Positions 26,134 to 35,361 of a stretch of 64,000 nucleotides of DNA are shown here, piece by piece. The notes beneath the pieces were generated by a model that saw nothing but the letters and a program-made list of their open reading frames with translations, did no database searches and had not been told where the DNA came from. Location of the stretch: assembly GCF_017813245.1 (NCBI RefSeq), contig NZ_JAGIQL010000005.1, positions 28,616 through 92,615 of the forward strand, written 5' to 3'. Each line of letters opens with the position of its first letter. The first letter of the stretch is position 1. Made by a program: the position numbers and the translations under genes. Source of the DNA: Streptomyces montanisoli (lineage in GTDB: Bacteria; Actinomycetota; Actinomycetes; Streptomycetales; Streptomycetaceae).

Positions 26134-28518
26134 ATGCGCCGAACAGCAAGACTTGCTCCCCTCTGGATCCTGGCGTTACTTGCCGCGCTGCTCGCGGTCG
26201 GCGCCGCCCCGGCCCAAGCGGCGAGTACGTCCATCACGGTGGACGGTACGCAGGGTGGCCGTACGTTCGACGGGATCGGCGCCATCAGCGGCGGCGGTGG
26301 CAACTCCCGACTGTTGAAGGACTATCCGGCGGCCGAGCAGTCGCAGATCCTGGACTACATGTTCAAGCCGGGCTATGGCGCGAACCTCCAGCTGCTGAAG
26401 CTGGAGATCGGTGGCGACGCCAACTCCACCGACGGTTCTGAGCCATCGGTCGAACACGCCAGGGGCACGGTCAACTGCGATGCGGGTTACGAGTTCTGGC
26501 TGGCCGAGCAGGCGAAGAAGCGCAATCCGAACATCGGTCTCTACGGTCTTGCGTGGGCCGCACCGGGCTGGATCAACGGTGGGTTCTGGTCCACCGACAC
26601 CATCAACTACCTGATCACCTGGCTGGGTTGTGCCAAGCAGCACGGGCTGGACATCAAGTACCTGGGCGGCTGGAACGAACGCGGCCACGACGCCAACTGG
26701 TACGTCCAGCTGCGCTCCGCGTTGAACGACGCCGGCTACGGAAGTGTGCAGATCGTCGGTGACGACTCCGGCTGGAGCGTCGCGGACGACATGACCAGCA
26801 ACTCCGCGTTCAACAACGCGGTCTCCATCGTCGGCGTGCACTACTCCTGCAACGGCGGTGACGGCGGCGACGCGACCTCCTGCCAGTCCACCCAGAACGG
26901 CCGGAACCTCGGCAAGCCGTTGTGGGACAGCGAGAACGGCTCGCAGGACATGAACGGCGGCGCCCCGGCGCTGATCCGGGCGATCACCCGCGGCTACACC
27001 GACGCGAGGTTCACCAGCTTCTTCAACTGGCCGCTGATCGCCTCGATCTACCCGAACCTTCCCTTCAGCACCGTCGGCCTGGCCACCGCCGGGTCACCGT
27101 GGTCGGGCCACTACACGATCGGCGCCAACACGTGGGCGACCGCGCAGGTCACCCAGTTCACCCAGCCGGGGTGGAAGTTCATCGACTCCGCGTCGGGCTA
27201 CCTGGGCGGCTCGGAGTCCAACGGCAGCTACGTGACGCTGAAGTCGAACACCTCCACCGACTACTCCACGATCCTGGAGACGACGACCTCCAACTCCACC
27301 CAGACAGTGAACCTCACCGTCAAGGGCGGCCTGTCCACCGGCGCCGTCCACGTGTGGGCCACGAAGGTCAACTCGCCCAGCGACGCGACATCGTTCATCC
27401 ACACCCAGGACATCACCCCCAGCAACGGGTCGTACTCGCTGACGATGCAGCCGGGGTACGTCTACACCGTCAGCACCCTGGGAGGCGCGGGCAAAGGGAC
27501 CGCAACCCCGCCGGCCGCCCACTCCCTCGCCCTGCCCTACAACGACAACTTCGACAGCGACGCTAGCGGCACCGAGGCGAAGTATCTGTCCGACATGCAG
27601 GGCTCTTTCGAGGTCCAGCCCTGCACCGGCCGTTCCGGACAGTGCGTCCAGCAGATGGCGCCCGTCAAGCCGATCGAATGGCAGGACGACTCCGACTCCT
27701 ATGCGCTCATCGGCGACACCGGCTGGTCGAACTACACCGTCAGCTCCGACGTACTGCTGCGCAGCTCCGGCACCACCGAGCTGCTGGGCCGGGCCAACAC
27801 GCAACTGCGTCCGCAGTCGCACATGAACGCCTACTACTTCCGGATCAGGGACACCGGGCAGTGGTGGATCGAGAAGATGTACACCGACGGCTCCAACCAC
27901 ACCCTGGCCACCGGCACCACCACCGCTCTGGGCACCGGGGCGTGGCACAACCTCGCCTTCACCTTCCAGGGTTCCACGATCAGCGCCAAGGTCGACGGCC
28001 GGCAGGTCGGCTCGGTCACCGACACCTCCTTCACCTCAGGGCAGGCCGGGCTCGGCATCCAGGGCTACCGCACCGACCAGTTCGACAACCTCGCCATCAC
28101 GCCGGGCTCGGGAAGCGCGGGCGGTACATCGACCGGGCAGGTCACCTCCGCCCTGAACACCGCGAAGTGCCTGGACGACTACACCGCCTCCACCACCCCC
28201 GGCGCCGTCGTCGACCTCTGGGACTGCAACGGCTCGCCCGCCCAGCAGTGGACCATCGGCAACAACTCGGTCACCATCAACGGCCTCTGCCTGGACGTCG
28301 TCGGCAACGCCACCGCCAACGGCTCACCGGTGGACCTGTGGAACTGCAACGGTGGCGGCAACCAGCGGTGGACCGTCAGTGACGGCACTCTGGTCAATCC
28401 CGTGTCGGGCCGCTGTCTCGATGTCCCCAAGCTCGCGACCGACAACGGGACCCCCCTCGAGATCTGGGACTGCAACGGCGGCGCCAACCAGAGATGGAAC
28501 ATCCCCGCCGCATCCTGA
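26134..28518 (+). CDS. Secreted GH59 beta-galactosidase/galactocerebrosidase-like enzyme with CBM13 domain
   Basis: 794-residue secreted protein. A signal peptide ends near QAASTS. The GH59 barrel starts TFDGIGAISGGGG, with the acid/base glutamate E182 in YLGGWNERG and the nucleophile E267 in LWDSENGSQD. A middle beta-sandwich (about residues 465-665) resembles the lectin-like domain of galactocerebrosidases. The end is a three-repeat ricin domain (WDCNGSPAQQW, WNCNGGGNQRW, WDCNGGANQRW). GH59 members remove beta-galactose; bacterial substrates are little known. ATG 26134 with GAAGGA upstream is preferred to the longer frame. Confidence 0.9.
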   Translation: MRRTARLAPLWILALLAALLAVGAAPAQAASTSITVDGTQGGRTFDGIGAISGGGGNSRLLKDYPAAEQSQILDYMFKPGYGANLQLLKLEIGGDANSTDGSEPSVEHARGTVNCDAGYEFWLAEQAKKRNPNIGLYGLAWAAPGWINGGFWSTDTINYLITWLGCAKQHGLDIKYLGGWNERGHDANWYVQLRSALNDAGYGSVQIVGDDSGWSVADDMTSNSAFNNAVSIVGVHYSCNGGDGGDATSCQSTQNGRNLGKPLWDSENGSQDMNGGAPALIRAITRGYTDARFTSFFNWPLIASIYPNLPFSTVGLATAGSPWSGHYTIGANTWATAQVTQFTQPGWKFIDSASGYLGGSESNGSYVTLKSNTSTDYSTILETTTSNSTQTVNLTVKGGLSTGAVHVWATKVNSPSDATSFIHTQDITPSNGSYSLTMQPGYVYTVSTLGGAGKGTATPPAAHSLALPYNDNFDSDASGTEAKYLSDMQGSFEVQPCTGRSGQCVQQMAPVKPIEWQDDSDSYALIGDTGWSNYTVSSDVLLRSSGTTELLGRANTQLRPQSHMNAYYFRIRDTGQWWIEKMYTDGSNHTLATGTTTALGTGAWHNLAFTFQGSTISAKVDGRQVGSVTDTSFTSGQAGLGIQGYRTDQFDNLAITPGSGSAGGTSTGQVTSALNTAKCLDDYTASTTPGAVVDLWDCNGSPAQQWTIGNNSVTINGLCLDVVGNATANGSPVDLWNCNGGGNQRWTVSDGTLVNPVSGRCLDVPKLATDNGTPLEIWDCNGGANQRWNIPAAS

Positions 28519-28582
28519 ATCGGAAGCGGCCCCGGACGGACGGCCCACTACGCCGGGCACCCCACCCAACCAAGGAGCACTC

Positions 28583-29722
28583 ATGAGCTATCGGAAAGCG
28601 GGGTTAGCCGCAGCAATGACGGCTGCTCTCAGCATCGGCGCCGCCCTGCCGGCGACCGCTGCCACCAACCAGGCTCCTGCCACCGCCAGGCAGGCCCCGG
28701 CCGCTGCTGCCCCCGCCTCACTGCGGGTGATGCCGCTGGGTGACTCGATCACCTGGGGCATCGGCAGCAGTACCGGAAACAGCTACCGCAGCGACCTGTG
28801 GAACGAGCTGTCCTCCGAGGGCCACGCACTGGACTTCGTCGGCACTCAGCGCAACGGCACCATGTCCGACCCGGACAACGAAGGCCACTCCGGCTGGCGC
28901 ATCGACCAGATCGCCGGCATCGCCGACTCCGTGCTGGCCCACTACCGGCCCAATGTCATCACCCTGGAGATCGGCACCAACGACCTCAACCAGAACTACC
29001 AGGTATCCACCGCCACGGACCGGCTGCACGCGCTGATCGACCAGGTCACCGCCGACGCACCCGACGCCACGGTACTGGTCGGCACGCTCATCGTCTCGAC
29101 GAACCCCACCGAGGAGCCCAACCGGCCCGCGTTCAACCAAGCGATCCCCGCCATCGTCCAGGCCGAACAGGCGGCCGGCAAGCATGTCCGTCTGGTGGAC
29201 ATGAGCGCCCTGACCACCGCCGACCTGTCCGACCAGCTGCACCCCAACGACGGCGGCTACCAGAAGATGGCCGATGCGTTCAACACAGGCATCCAGGAAG
29301 CCGACGACGCCGGCTGGATCAAGGCACCCGTCGCCACCAGCGGCGGCGGCGCCGTGCACTCGGGCATCTCTGGCAAATGCCTCGACGTCAACGGCGGCAA
29401 CACCGCCAGCGGCACCGCCGCGCAGATCTGGTCCTGCAACAACACCAGCGCACAAACCTGGACCGCTTCCTCCGACGGCACGCTGCGTGCACTCGGCAAG
29501 TGTCTCGACGTGACCGGTGCGGGCACCGCGAACGGCAGCAAGGTCGAGATCTGGGACTGCAACGGCGGTGGCAACCAGCAGTGGCAGCCGTACAACGGCG
29601 GCTTCCGCAACCCCGCTTCGGGTCGCTGCCTGGACGATCCCGCGTCCTCCACGACCGACGGCACTCAGCTGGTGATCTGGGACTGCAACGGCGGTGCGAA
29701 TCAGCAATGGTCCACCCCCTGA
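28583..29722 (+). CDS. Secreted SGNH/GDSL esterase (CE3-like) with CBM13 domain
   Basis: 379-residue secreted esterase. After a signal peptide and an Ala/Pro-rich stretch, the SGNH domain starts LRVMPLGDSITWG with catalytic S55; the Asn block lies in EIGTNDLNQN; D217 and H220 of DxxH lie in SDQLHPND. The domain resembles carbohydrate esterase family 3 (acetyl esterases). The C-terminus is a ricin domain of three repeats. It could remove acetyl groups from the polysaccharides attacked by the neighbouring glycosidases. AAGGAG precedes ATG 28583, and it follows the GH59 gene by 64 bases, so one operon is likely. Confidence 0.9.
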   Translation: MSYRKAGLAAAMTAALSIGAALPATAATNQAPATARQAPAAAAPASLRVMPLGDSITWGIGSSTGNSYRSDLWNELSSEGHALDFVGTQRNGTMSDPDNEGHSGWRIDQIAGIADSVLAHYRPNVITLEIGTNDLNQNYQVSTATDRLHALIDQVTADAPDATVLVGTLIVSTNPTEEPNRPAFNQAIPAIVQAEQAAGKHVRLVDMSALTTADLSDQLHPNDGGYQKMADAFNTGIQEADDAGWIKAPVATSGGGAVHSGISGKCLDVNGGNTASGTAAQIWSCNNTSAQTWTASSDGTLRALGKCLDVTGAGTANGSKVEIWDCNGGGNQQWQPYNGGFRNPASGRCLDDPASSTTDGTQLVIWDCNGGANQQWSTP

Positions 29723-29794
29723 TCGTGCGCCTTCCGTAACGTCCATGCCGTCCATCACCGCCTACGAGGACGACAACCAGCAGTAGGGAAGCGC

Positions 29795-31240
29795 ATGATC
29801 CCCCCACATCACCTGAGACGATGGTCAGCCTGGATGACAGCCGCCCTGCTCGGCCTGATCCTGCTGATCCCGTCAGCATCCACCCGCGCGCAGGCTGCGC
29901 CGAGTCCGGCGGCCAGTAGCGTCTCGGTCCTCATGCAGTCCTATGATCCCGGTACCGGGCGCATCGGCAGTGACTGGTGGACCTCGGCGGTGTCCCTGAG
30001 CACCGTGATGACCTACCGCCAGGCCACCGGCGACACCCAGTACGACTACGTGATCTCCGGCGCGTACGCCAGGAACAGCGACTTCACCAACGACTACATC
30101 GACGACACCGGCTGGTGGAGTCTGGCCTGGCTCCAGGCCTACGACGTCACCGGCAACGCCGACTATCTGAACATGGCAAGGACCACCGCCAACTACGTGC
30201 ACGACTACTGGGACACCCAGTGCGGTGGTGGCGTCTACTGGAGCACTGCCAAGACGTACAAGGCCTCCATCGCCAACGAACTCTTCCTCGCCGTCACCGC
30301 CGGACTGCACAACCGCATCCCCGGCGACACCACCTACCTCGGGTGGGCCGACCAGGAATGGAACTGGTTCAAGAACTCCGGCCTCATCAGCGGAAACCTC
30401 GTCCGCGACGGACTCGACGCCTCCGGTTGCGGATTCCACACCGCGAACTACACCTACAACCAGGGCGTCATCCTCCAAGGACTCGTCGAGCTGAACCGCG
30501 CCACCGGCGACGGCTCCCTGCTGAGCACGGCGGAGTCGATCGCCACCGCGGCCACGCAGCACTTCAACAAGGGCGGCGTCCTCTACGAGGGCTGCGAACC
30601 CGGCTGCGGCGGCGACGGCGGCGCCTTCAAGGGCATCTTCGCCCGCTACCTGCGGGCTCTGGCCACCGCCGCACGGACGGATCAGTACAACACCTTCCTG
30701 AGCACCACCGCCGACTCCATCCTCGCCAACGACACCAACGGCTCGGGCCAACAGGGCAACTCCTTCGTCGGGCCCTTCGCCCTGTGGAGCCCCACCACCC
30801 AGGCCAGCGCCGCCGCGACCCTCGTCGCCGCCAACGCCACCGCCACGTCCGGCACCACCGGGGTCCTGCGCGGGCAGCAGTCCGGCAAATGCGCGGACGT
30901 GCCCGGCGCCACCCGGACGGACGGCACCCGAATCGCGCTGTGGGACTGCAACGGCGGCACCAACCAGAGCTGGACCGCCACACCATCAGGCCGGCTGACC
31001 ATCTACGGCACCAAGTGCCTGGACGTCGACGGCGCCGGCACGGCCGACGGCACCCCGGTACAGATCTGGGACTGCAACAACGGCAGCAACCAGCAGTGGA
31101 CCGTCAACGGGGACGGCACGGTGGTCAATCCCGCCTCCGGCAAGTGCCTGGACGCCACCGGCAACGGCACGGCCAACGGCACCTTGCTGGAGATCTGGAC
31201 CTGCAACGGCGGCGCCAACCAGAAGTGGGCCAGAACCTGA
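29795..31240 (+). CDS. Secreted GH76 alpha-1,6-mannanase with CBM13 domain
   Basis: 481-residue secreted enzyme. The signal peptide ends near AQAAPS. The catalytic (alpha/alpha)6 domain of GH76 shows its hallmark adjacent aspartates D103/D104 in NDYIDDTGWWSLAW. A three-repeat ricin lectin ends the protein (WDCNGGTNQSW, WDCNNGSNQQW, WTCNGGANQKW). GH76 endo-mannanases cut the alpha-1,6 backbone of fungal mannan; with the GH92 exo-mannosidase this gives a plausible yeast or fungal mannan system. It is the last gene of the rightward group, 72 bases after the esterase. Confidence 0.93.
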   Translation: MIPPHHLRRWSAWMTAALLGLILLIPSASTRAQAAPSPAASSVSVLMQSYDPGTGRIGSDWWTSAVSLSTVMTYRQATGDTQYDYVISGAYARNSDFTNDYIDDTGWWSLAWLQAYDVTGNADYLNMARTTANYVHDYWDTQCGGGVYWSTAKTYKASIANELFLAVTAGLHNRIPGDTTYLGWADQEWNWFKNSGLISGNLVRDGLDASGCGFHTANYTYNQGVILQGLVELNRATGDGSLLSTAESIATAATQHFNKGGVLYEGCEPGCGGDGGAFKGIFARYLRALATAARTDQYNTFLSTTADSILANDTNGSGQQGNSFVGPFALWSPTTQASAAATLVAANATATSGTTGVLRGQQSGKCADVPGATRTDGTRIALWDCNGGTNQSWTATPSGRLTIYGTKCLDVDGAGTADGTPVQIWDCNNGSNQQWTVNGDGTVVNPASGKCLDATGNGTANGTLLEIWTCNGGANQKWART

Positions 31241-31260
31241 CTCCAGACCGCTCTGCTGAC

Positions 31261-31300
31261 GCGGCCCGCGGCCCTTCACCACCGGTGAACCACGGGCCGC
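31261..31300. terminator. Terminator after the GH76 gene
   Basis: Outer arms GCGGCCCG (31261-31268) and CGGGCCGC (31293-31300) enclose a second stem, TTCACC-ACC-GGTGAA (31275-31289). It lies between the convergent GH76 and CocE genes. Confidence 0.65.
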
Positions 31301-31329
31301 CGACGCAGTGCGCGACGCAGCCGCCCGGG

Positions 31330-33072
31330 TCACGCCGTCTTCACGGGAAGCAGCAGGTAGGACGAGCGGTCGCCCCCCGTGTGGACGGTGTGCTGTCCGC
31401 TGTTGGCGGGGGTGTACTCGCGGATCGCGGGCATCATCGTGCCCAGGAGCGACCGGCCGCTGATGACGAGGCGGAGCTGCTCACCCGGGTGGAAGCCGAG
31501 TCCGATCGGGAGCAGGTCGATTTCGACGTCCACGACCTCACCGGGTGAGAGCTTCTCGACCCGGTCGAAGCTGTGGGCGGGGACGTCCACGGTGGACAGT
31601 GCGTCGTCCAGGTGGCGCATGGAGACGCGCAGGCGTCCGTCGGAGCCCTTGTACCGCAGGATCGAGGCACCTCGCTCGGTGACGTCCTGGACCAGGGCAC
31701 CCTGATTGGGCACGGTGAACTGCTGCAACGGCGTCCCGTACGCGTCGAGCTTCTGGACGAGGAGGAACAGGTCCATGTCGTCGGAGCCCTTCGCCTCGAC
31801 CCACAGATGCGCCTTCGGGTACCCGACCAGCACGGTCTCCTGGTCGAAGCGCGTCACGAACGACACCGTGTCCGGATTGGACCCGACGGTGTAGCCCGCC
31901 ATCGCCTCGTCGGTGGGCGCTGTCGTGCCGAGGGTTCGTGATCGGCCGTCGAGGTAGTACTTGGTCGGCGTGACGTCGGCCGGCGGGAACCGGTCCGCCG
32001 GGATGTTCACCTGGTCGCCGCCTTCCAGGTCGAGGAGGGAGTAGCGCACGCGCGGCGTCTGCTCCCATCCGTTGTCCTCGCCCTTGAGGAAGCGGTCGAA
32101 GAACCGGCGCAGATCCTCCCTGTTCGCCTCGTCGTAGTAGTCGGGCCATTCCTGGCTGTTGTGGATGCGCAGCCACTTGTCCTGGGACGCCATCCGGCGC
32201 CAGGCCCGGAAGGTACCCGCGGTGTGCAGTGTGTTGGAGTAGCTTGCGACGACGTACGCGGGCACGGTGATCTTCTCGAACCGCGGGATCTTGTTCTCCC
32301 ACAGGGTGTTCATCAGGGGATGGCGCTCGGCCTCCGCGATGATGTCCTCCTTGCGGTTGTTGCCGAAGAAGCTGTTGTCCCGCAGCTGCCGGGCGAAACC
32401 GGTGTCGGGCATGCCGCCGCGCATCACGAGGTCGCGGTAGACGTCGCTGACGCCTTCCCACGGGTTGATCGCCGCCAAGTGCGGCGGTTGTTCCGCCGCG
32501 GTGAACCACTGCGAGACCGCCAGGTAGGACGTGCCGCTCATCGCGACCTTGCCGCTGCACCAGTCCTGGACGCCCAGCCACTCGATCAGGTCGTGACAGT
32601 CCTCCCCCTCCTGCCTGTCCCACAGGACGCTGTCGCCCTCCGAGTCGGCCACGCCCCGGATGTCCGGGTTGCAGATGGCGTAGCCGTGCGCACACCAGTA
32701 CGCCGGATCGGGGCCTTCGAACTTCTCCAGACCCGAAACGATTCCGTTGTCCAGCCCGACCATGCCGAAGATGCCCATCACGCTGGCGGACGTTCCCTGG
32801 CCCTTGCCGTAAGGGCTCCACGCCACGATGACCGGCACCCGTTCCGTTCCCGCAGGACGAAAGACATCGACGTGGATCGTGACGCCGTCACGCAGGGTTA
32901 CCGGCACGTCCTTGTCGAAGACGATGTCGTCGGCCAGTGGTTTGAACGGCGGGGAGATGCGGAAGCCCGCCTCCAACGTGCGAGTGCCTGGCTCGAATCC
33001 GCTCAGGATCCCGTACCGGTCACCCGGCTCCAGCGGCTGAGACGGCATGAAAACCTTCTGGTCATCACTCAT
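31330..33072 (-). CDS. CocE/NonD-type hydrolase (peptidase S15 superfamily)
   Basis: 580-residue serine hydrolase. It has VTLRDGVTIHVDVFRPAG at the domain start, the nucleophile elbow MSGTSYLAVSQW, and a C-terminal jelly-roll of the X-Pro dipeptidyl-peptidase type. The family includes cocaine esterase and other acyl-ester or amide hydrolases; no signal peptide is seen. ATG 33070-33072 has GAGGAG upstream. It is divergent from a TetR gene. A second, domain-fused CocE-type hydrolase lies in the catabolic operon at 42012-44216, suggesting that ester cleavage is a theme of this region. Confidence 0.88.
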   Translation of the reverse strand: MSDDQKVFMPSQPLEPGDRYGILSGFEPGTRTLEAGFRISPPFKPLADDIVFDKDVPVTLRDGVTIHVDVFRPAGTERVPVIVAWSPYGKGQGTSASVMGIFGMVGLDNGIVSGLEKFEGPDPAYWCAHGYAICNPDIRGVADSEGDSVLWDRQEGEDCHDLIEWLGVQDWCSGKVAMSGTSYLAVSQWFTAAEQPPHLAAINPWEGVSDVYRDLVMRGGMPDTGFARQLRDNSFFGNNRKEDIIAEAERHPLMNTLWENKIPRFEKITVPAYVVASYSNTLHTAGTFRAWRRMASQDKWLRIHNSQEWPDYYDEANREDLRRFFDRFLKGEDNGWEQTPRVRYSLLDLEGGDQVNIPADRFPPADVTPTKYYLDGRSRTLGTTAPTDEAMAGYTVGSNPDTVSFVTRFDQETVLVGYPKAHLWVEAKGSDDMDLFLLVQKLDAYGTPLQQFTVPNQGALVQDVTERGASILRYKGSDGRLRVSMRHLDDALSTVDVPAHSFDRVEKLSPGEVVDVEIDLLPIGLGFHPGEQLRLVISGRSLLGTMMPAIREYTPANSGQHTVHTGGDRSSYLLLPVKTA

Positions 33073-33149
33073 GGTGAACTCCTCGCATCTCGCCGTCCAC
33101 GGACGGGCTCTGCCGACAACGCGAGCGTACGGGCATGAGACCTCATAAC

Positions 33150-33163
33150 TCAACCAGTGTTGA
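33150..33163. promoter_or_regulatory. Possible operator between hydrolase and TetR genes
   Basis: TCAAC-CAGT-GTTGA, a symmetric 14-bp element in the 117-base divergent region. A likely site for the TetR encoded at 33190. Confidence 0.5.
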
Positions 33164-33189
33164 TATTGTGCGCGAGGTAGTTTCGGAGC

Positions 33190-33825
33190 ATGACCGCTCA
33201 CACGAGTCCCGCCACCGCCACCGCCACACGACGCGGACGGCGGCCGGGGACGAACACGACGCGACGGGCGATACTCGATGCGGCCAGAGTCCGGTTCGCG
33301 GCCGACGGCTTCACCGCGACCACGATCCGGAGAGTCGCGGCCGACGCCGGGGTCGACGCGTCGCTGGTGATGCAGTTCTTCCGGTCGAAGAGCGAGCTGT
33401 TCGCCGCCGTCATGTCCGTTCCCCCGAAAGCGTTGACTCGCTTCAGCGCCGCGTTCGAGGGAACGGACGAACATCTCGGAGAGCGCGTGGTCCGAGCCTT
33501 CCTCGAGGTGTGGGAGGGGGACGACACGAGCTCCGAGCCACTGATGGCGATGCTGCGGGGAGCCATCGTCAACGACCAGGCGAATGAGCAGCTACGCGAG
33601 TTCCTCCAGGAGCGGCTGCTCGTCGACGGCATCGCGTCGCGCGCCGTCGACAACGCGACACTCAGAGCGGGGATCGTGTCGTCGATGCTCGTCGGACTCG
33701 TGGTCGGACGAGGCATCGTCAGCGTCCCCACGCTCACCGGAGCAGACCGTGAGACCCTGATCTCGATCGTCGGGCCCGCTGTGCAAAGAGTGCTGGTCCC
33801 GCCGCCGACGGCCGAGCGACCCTGA
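33190..33825 (+). CDS. TetR-family transcriptional regulator
   Basis: 211-residue TetR protein. The helix-turn-helix region is IRRVAADAGVDASLVMQFF, then RSKSELFAAV. The C-terminal domain resembles the TetR_C type found with similar actinobacterial repressors. ATG 33190 with GGAG just upstream. Divergent from the CocE hydrolase, which it probably controls. It converges with the next TetR gene. Confidence 0.88.
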   Translation: MTAHTSPATATATRRGRRPGTNTTRRAILDAARVRFAADGFTATTIRRVAADAGVDASLVMQFFRSKSELFAAVMSVPPKALTRFSAAFEGTDEHLGERVVRAFLEVWEGDDTSSEPLMAMLRGAIVNDQANEQLREFLQERLLVDGIASRAVDNATLRAGIVSSMLVGLVVGRGIVSVPTLTGADRETLISIVGPAVQRVLVPPPTAERP

Positions 33826-33880
33826 CTGCTGCCGTATGCGGATCGGCGTCAGCCGACCGGTGCTCGGCGGTGCGGGCGGC

Positions 33881-34537
33881 TCACGTGGAAGGGGAGCGGC
33901 GGCCGGGGCTGAGCAGGTAAGCGACCGCCATGTCGCCGAGTTCGTCGGCATACCGACGTCTGGCCGCCTCGTCGGCGGCGGGATCGGGCCGCAGGGAGTT
34001 GTGGAAGCACGCGCCGAGGATGGCGCGGGCCACGGTGTCCAGCGCTGCCTGCGGTTCGGAGCGGCGGATCTCGTGGGCGTAGGGGGCAGCCGCTTGCAGG
34101 AGGAGGCGATGAATCTCGGTGATGGTGCGGGCCCCGCGATCCACGGCACTCGTTCCCCGGAGCCGCAGCAGCTCGGGAAAGAGATTGCCGCTGCCGGCGA
34201 AGGACTCCAGCAACGCGTGAGAGAAGGCGCCCGTGACACCGGAGAGTGACGGCGCTGCCGCGCGCAGTCGATCGGCCACGTACTCCTCGCGCCGTTTCAG
34301 CATCCTCTCGGTCAGGGCGGTGATCAGCTGGTCCTTGTCTTCGAAACGCCGGTAGATCGTGCCGACCGAGACGCCGGCGCGCTTGGCGACACTCGTGATC
34401 GTCATCTCGTCCAGGCCGGTCGACGAAGCGATCTCCTCGGCCGCCTGCAGCACGCGAGCCAGTGTCGCGGCACTGCGAGCCTGCCGGGGCTCCCGGTACG
34501 GGGCTCGGCGATCTGGCTCATGGGTCATGTCCCGCAT
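33881..34537 (-). CDS. TetR-family transcriptional regulator
   Basis: 218-residue TetR protein with helix-turn-helix MTITSVAKRAGVSVGTIYRR, followed by FEDKDQLI. ATG 34535-34537 is preferred because GAGAGGG lies about 11 bases upstream; ATG 34526-34528 is an alternative, and the frame opens further to 34624. It is divergent from the unknown gene at 34644, and an inverted repeat covers that gene's transcription start region. Confidence 0.87.
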   Translation of the reverse strand: MRDMTHEPDRRAPYREPRQARSAATLARVLQAAEEIASSTGLDEMTITSVAKRAGVSVGTIYRRFEDKDQLITALTERMLKRREEYVADRLRAAAPSLSGVTGAFSHALLESFAGSGNLFPELLRLRGTSAVDRGARTITEIHRLLLQAAAPYAHEIRRSEPQAALDTVARAILGACFHNSLRPDPAADEAARRRYADELGDMAVAYLLSPGRRSPST

Positions 34538-34565
34538 GGTATCGGCGACCCTCTCGTGACGGCCT

Positions 34566-34626
34566 TTGACAAGTCGCCGACCCTTCTGGGTATGCTCGAA
34601 ATGTGAATGTGAGTTCGCGTTCATAT
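34566..34626 (+). promoter_or_regulatory. Promoter and TetR operator of the 34644 gene
   Basis: A possible promoter has TTGACA at 34566-34571 and TATGCT at 34591-34596, though the 19-bp spacer is long. Directly downstream, ATGTGAATGTGA (34601-34612) and TCGCGTTCATAT (34615-34626) form an imperfect inverted repeat (9 of 12). This is the place for a repressor site, presumably for the divergent TetR. Confidence 0.5.
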
Positions 34627-34643
34627 TCTATGGAGGTACGAGA

Positions 34644-35345
34644 ATGACCGACAACCAGACCTCGGCGCCCGTGGCCGTCACCCTCGTGTCAGGGCCCACC
34701 GGCCAAGGGGACATCGACGACTTCGAGTTGTTCTACGCCCGCCGTGCTCTGAGCCGCTTCAGGACGCGACTCGGGCGCCAGGGCCTGCTCGACCTCCTGG
34801 CCACCGACATCGAGGAAGGCAATGACTTCCTGCGGGAGTGTGCTCGCGCGTCCGACGGCGACTTCATGGCAGGCACGACGGTGCTCGCGGCGCGGGGCCT
34901 CGCTTCGGGCGAGTTCCTGGCCTGGATGGACGAGGCCTTCGCGGCGCACGGGGAGGCACTTCTCGCGGCACACCCTGAGCACTACGTGATGGCGCCGGGG
35001 GCCGATGGATCCTTCCATGTGGTGGAGAACATCGGCCCCCACGTCTGCTCCTTCTTCATGGGAGGCTGGGGAACGGGCGCGATGGCCTGGGCCGCGGACG
35101 CGGATGAGCTCCTCCCGGACGCGGAGTTTCCGCACAAGATGTCCTCGAACCTTTTCCTGGACGACGGTACGGTCGTCGGGCGGGCGCTCACTCAGTTCGG
35201 TGACACCATCGACGGTTTCACCGCAAGCCTCACTGTCTATGTGCCCACCTCATGCCCGCAGGGCGTCCTGGAGCATCATCTGCGGCACTACGCCGTCGAG
35301 TTCAGGAACTGGATCGTCGCCGCCGCGGCCGCGGCACGCGCCTGA
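34644..35345 (+). CDS. Hypothetical protein next to the catabolic operon
   Basis: 233-residue soluble protein that I do not recognise. It starts at ATG 34644 with GGAGG seven bases upstream. Visible features: FELFYARRALSRFRTRLGRQ, then a central region with HYVMAPG and ENIGPHVCSFFMGGWG, and a C-terminal LRHYAVEFRNWIV. No signal peptide, membrane helix or Cys-rich site. It is controlled by its own operator and divergent TetR and converges on the catabolic operon. A role in binding or converting a small molecule is possible but unsupported. Confidence 0.7.
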   Translation: MTDNQTSAPVAVTLVSGPTGQGDIDDFELFYARRALSRFRTRLGRQGLLDLLATDIEEGNDFLRECARASDGDFMAGTTVLAARGLASGEFLAWMDEAFAAHGEALLAAHPEHYVMAPGADGSFHVVENIGPHVCSFFMGGWGTGAMAWAADADELLPDAEFPHKMSSNLFLDDGTVVGRALTQFGDTIDGFTASLTVYVPTSCPQGVLEHHLRHYAVEFRNWIVAAAAAARA

Positions 35346-35361
35346 GAGCGGAGAGTGCCGC

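Noticed and set aside
24010..31240. Repeated CNGG/QxW-coding DNA considered as a DNA repeat family
   Set aside because: These are the internal repeats of CBM13 lectin domains in four proteins, not mobile or CRISPR repeats.
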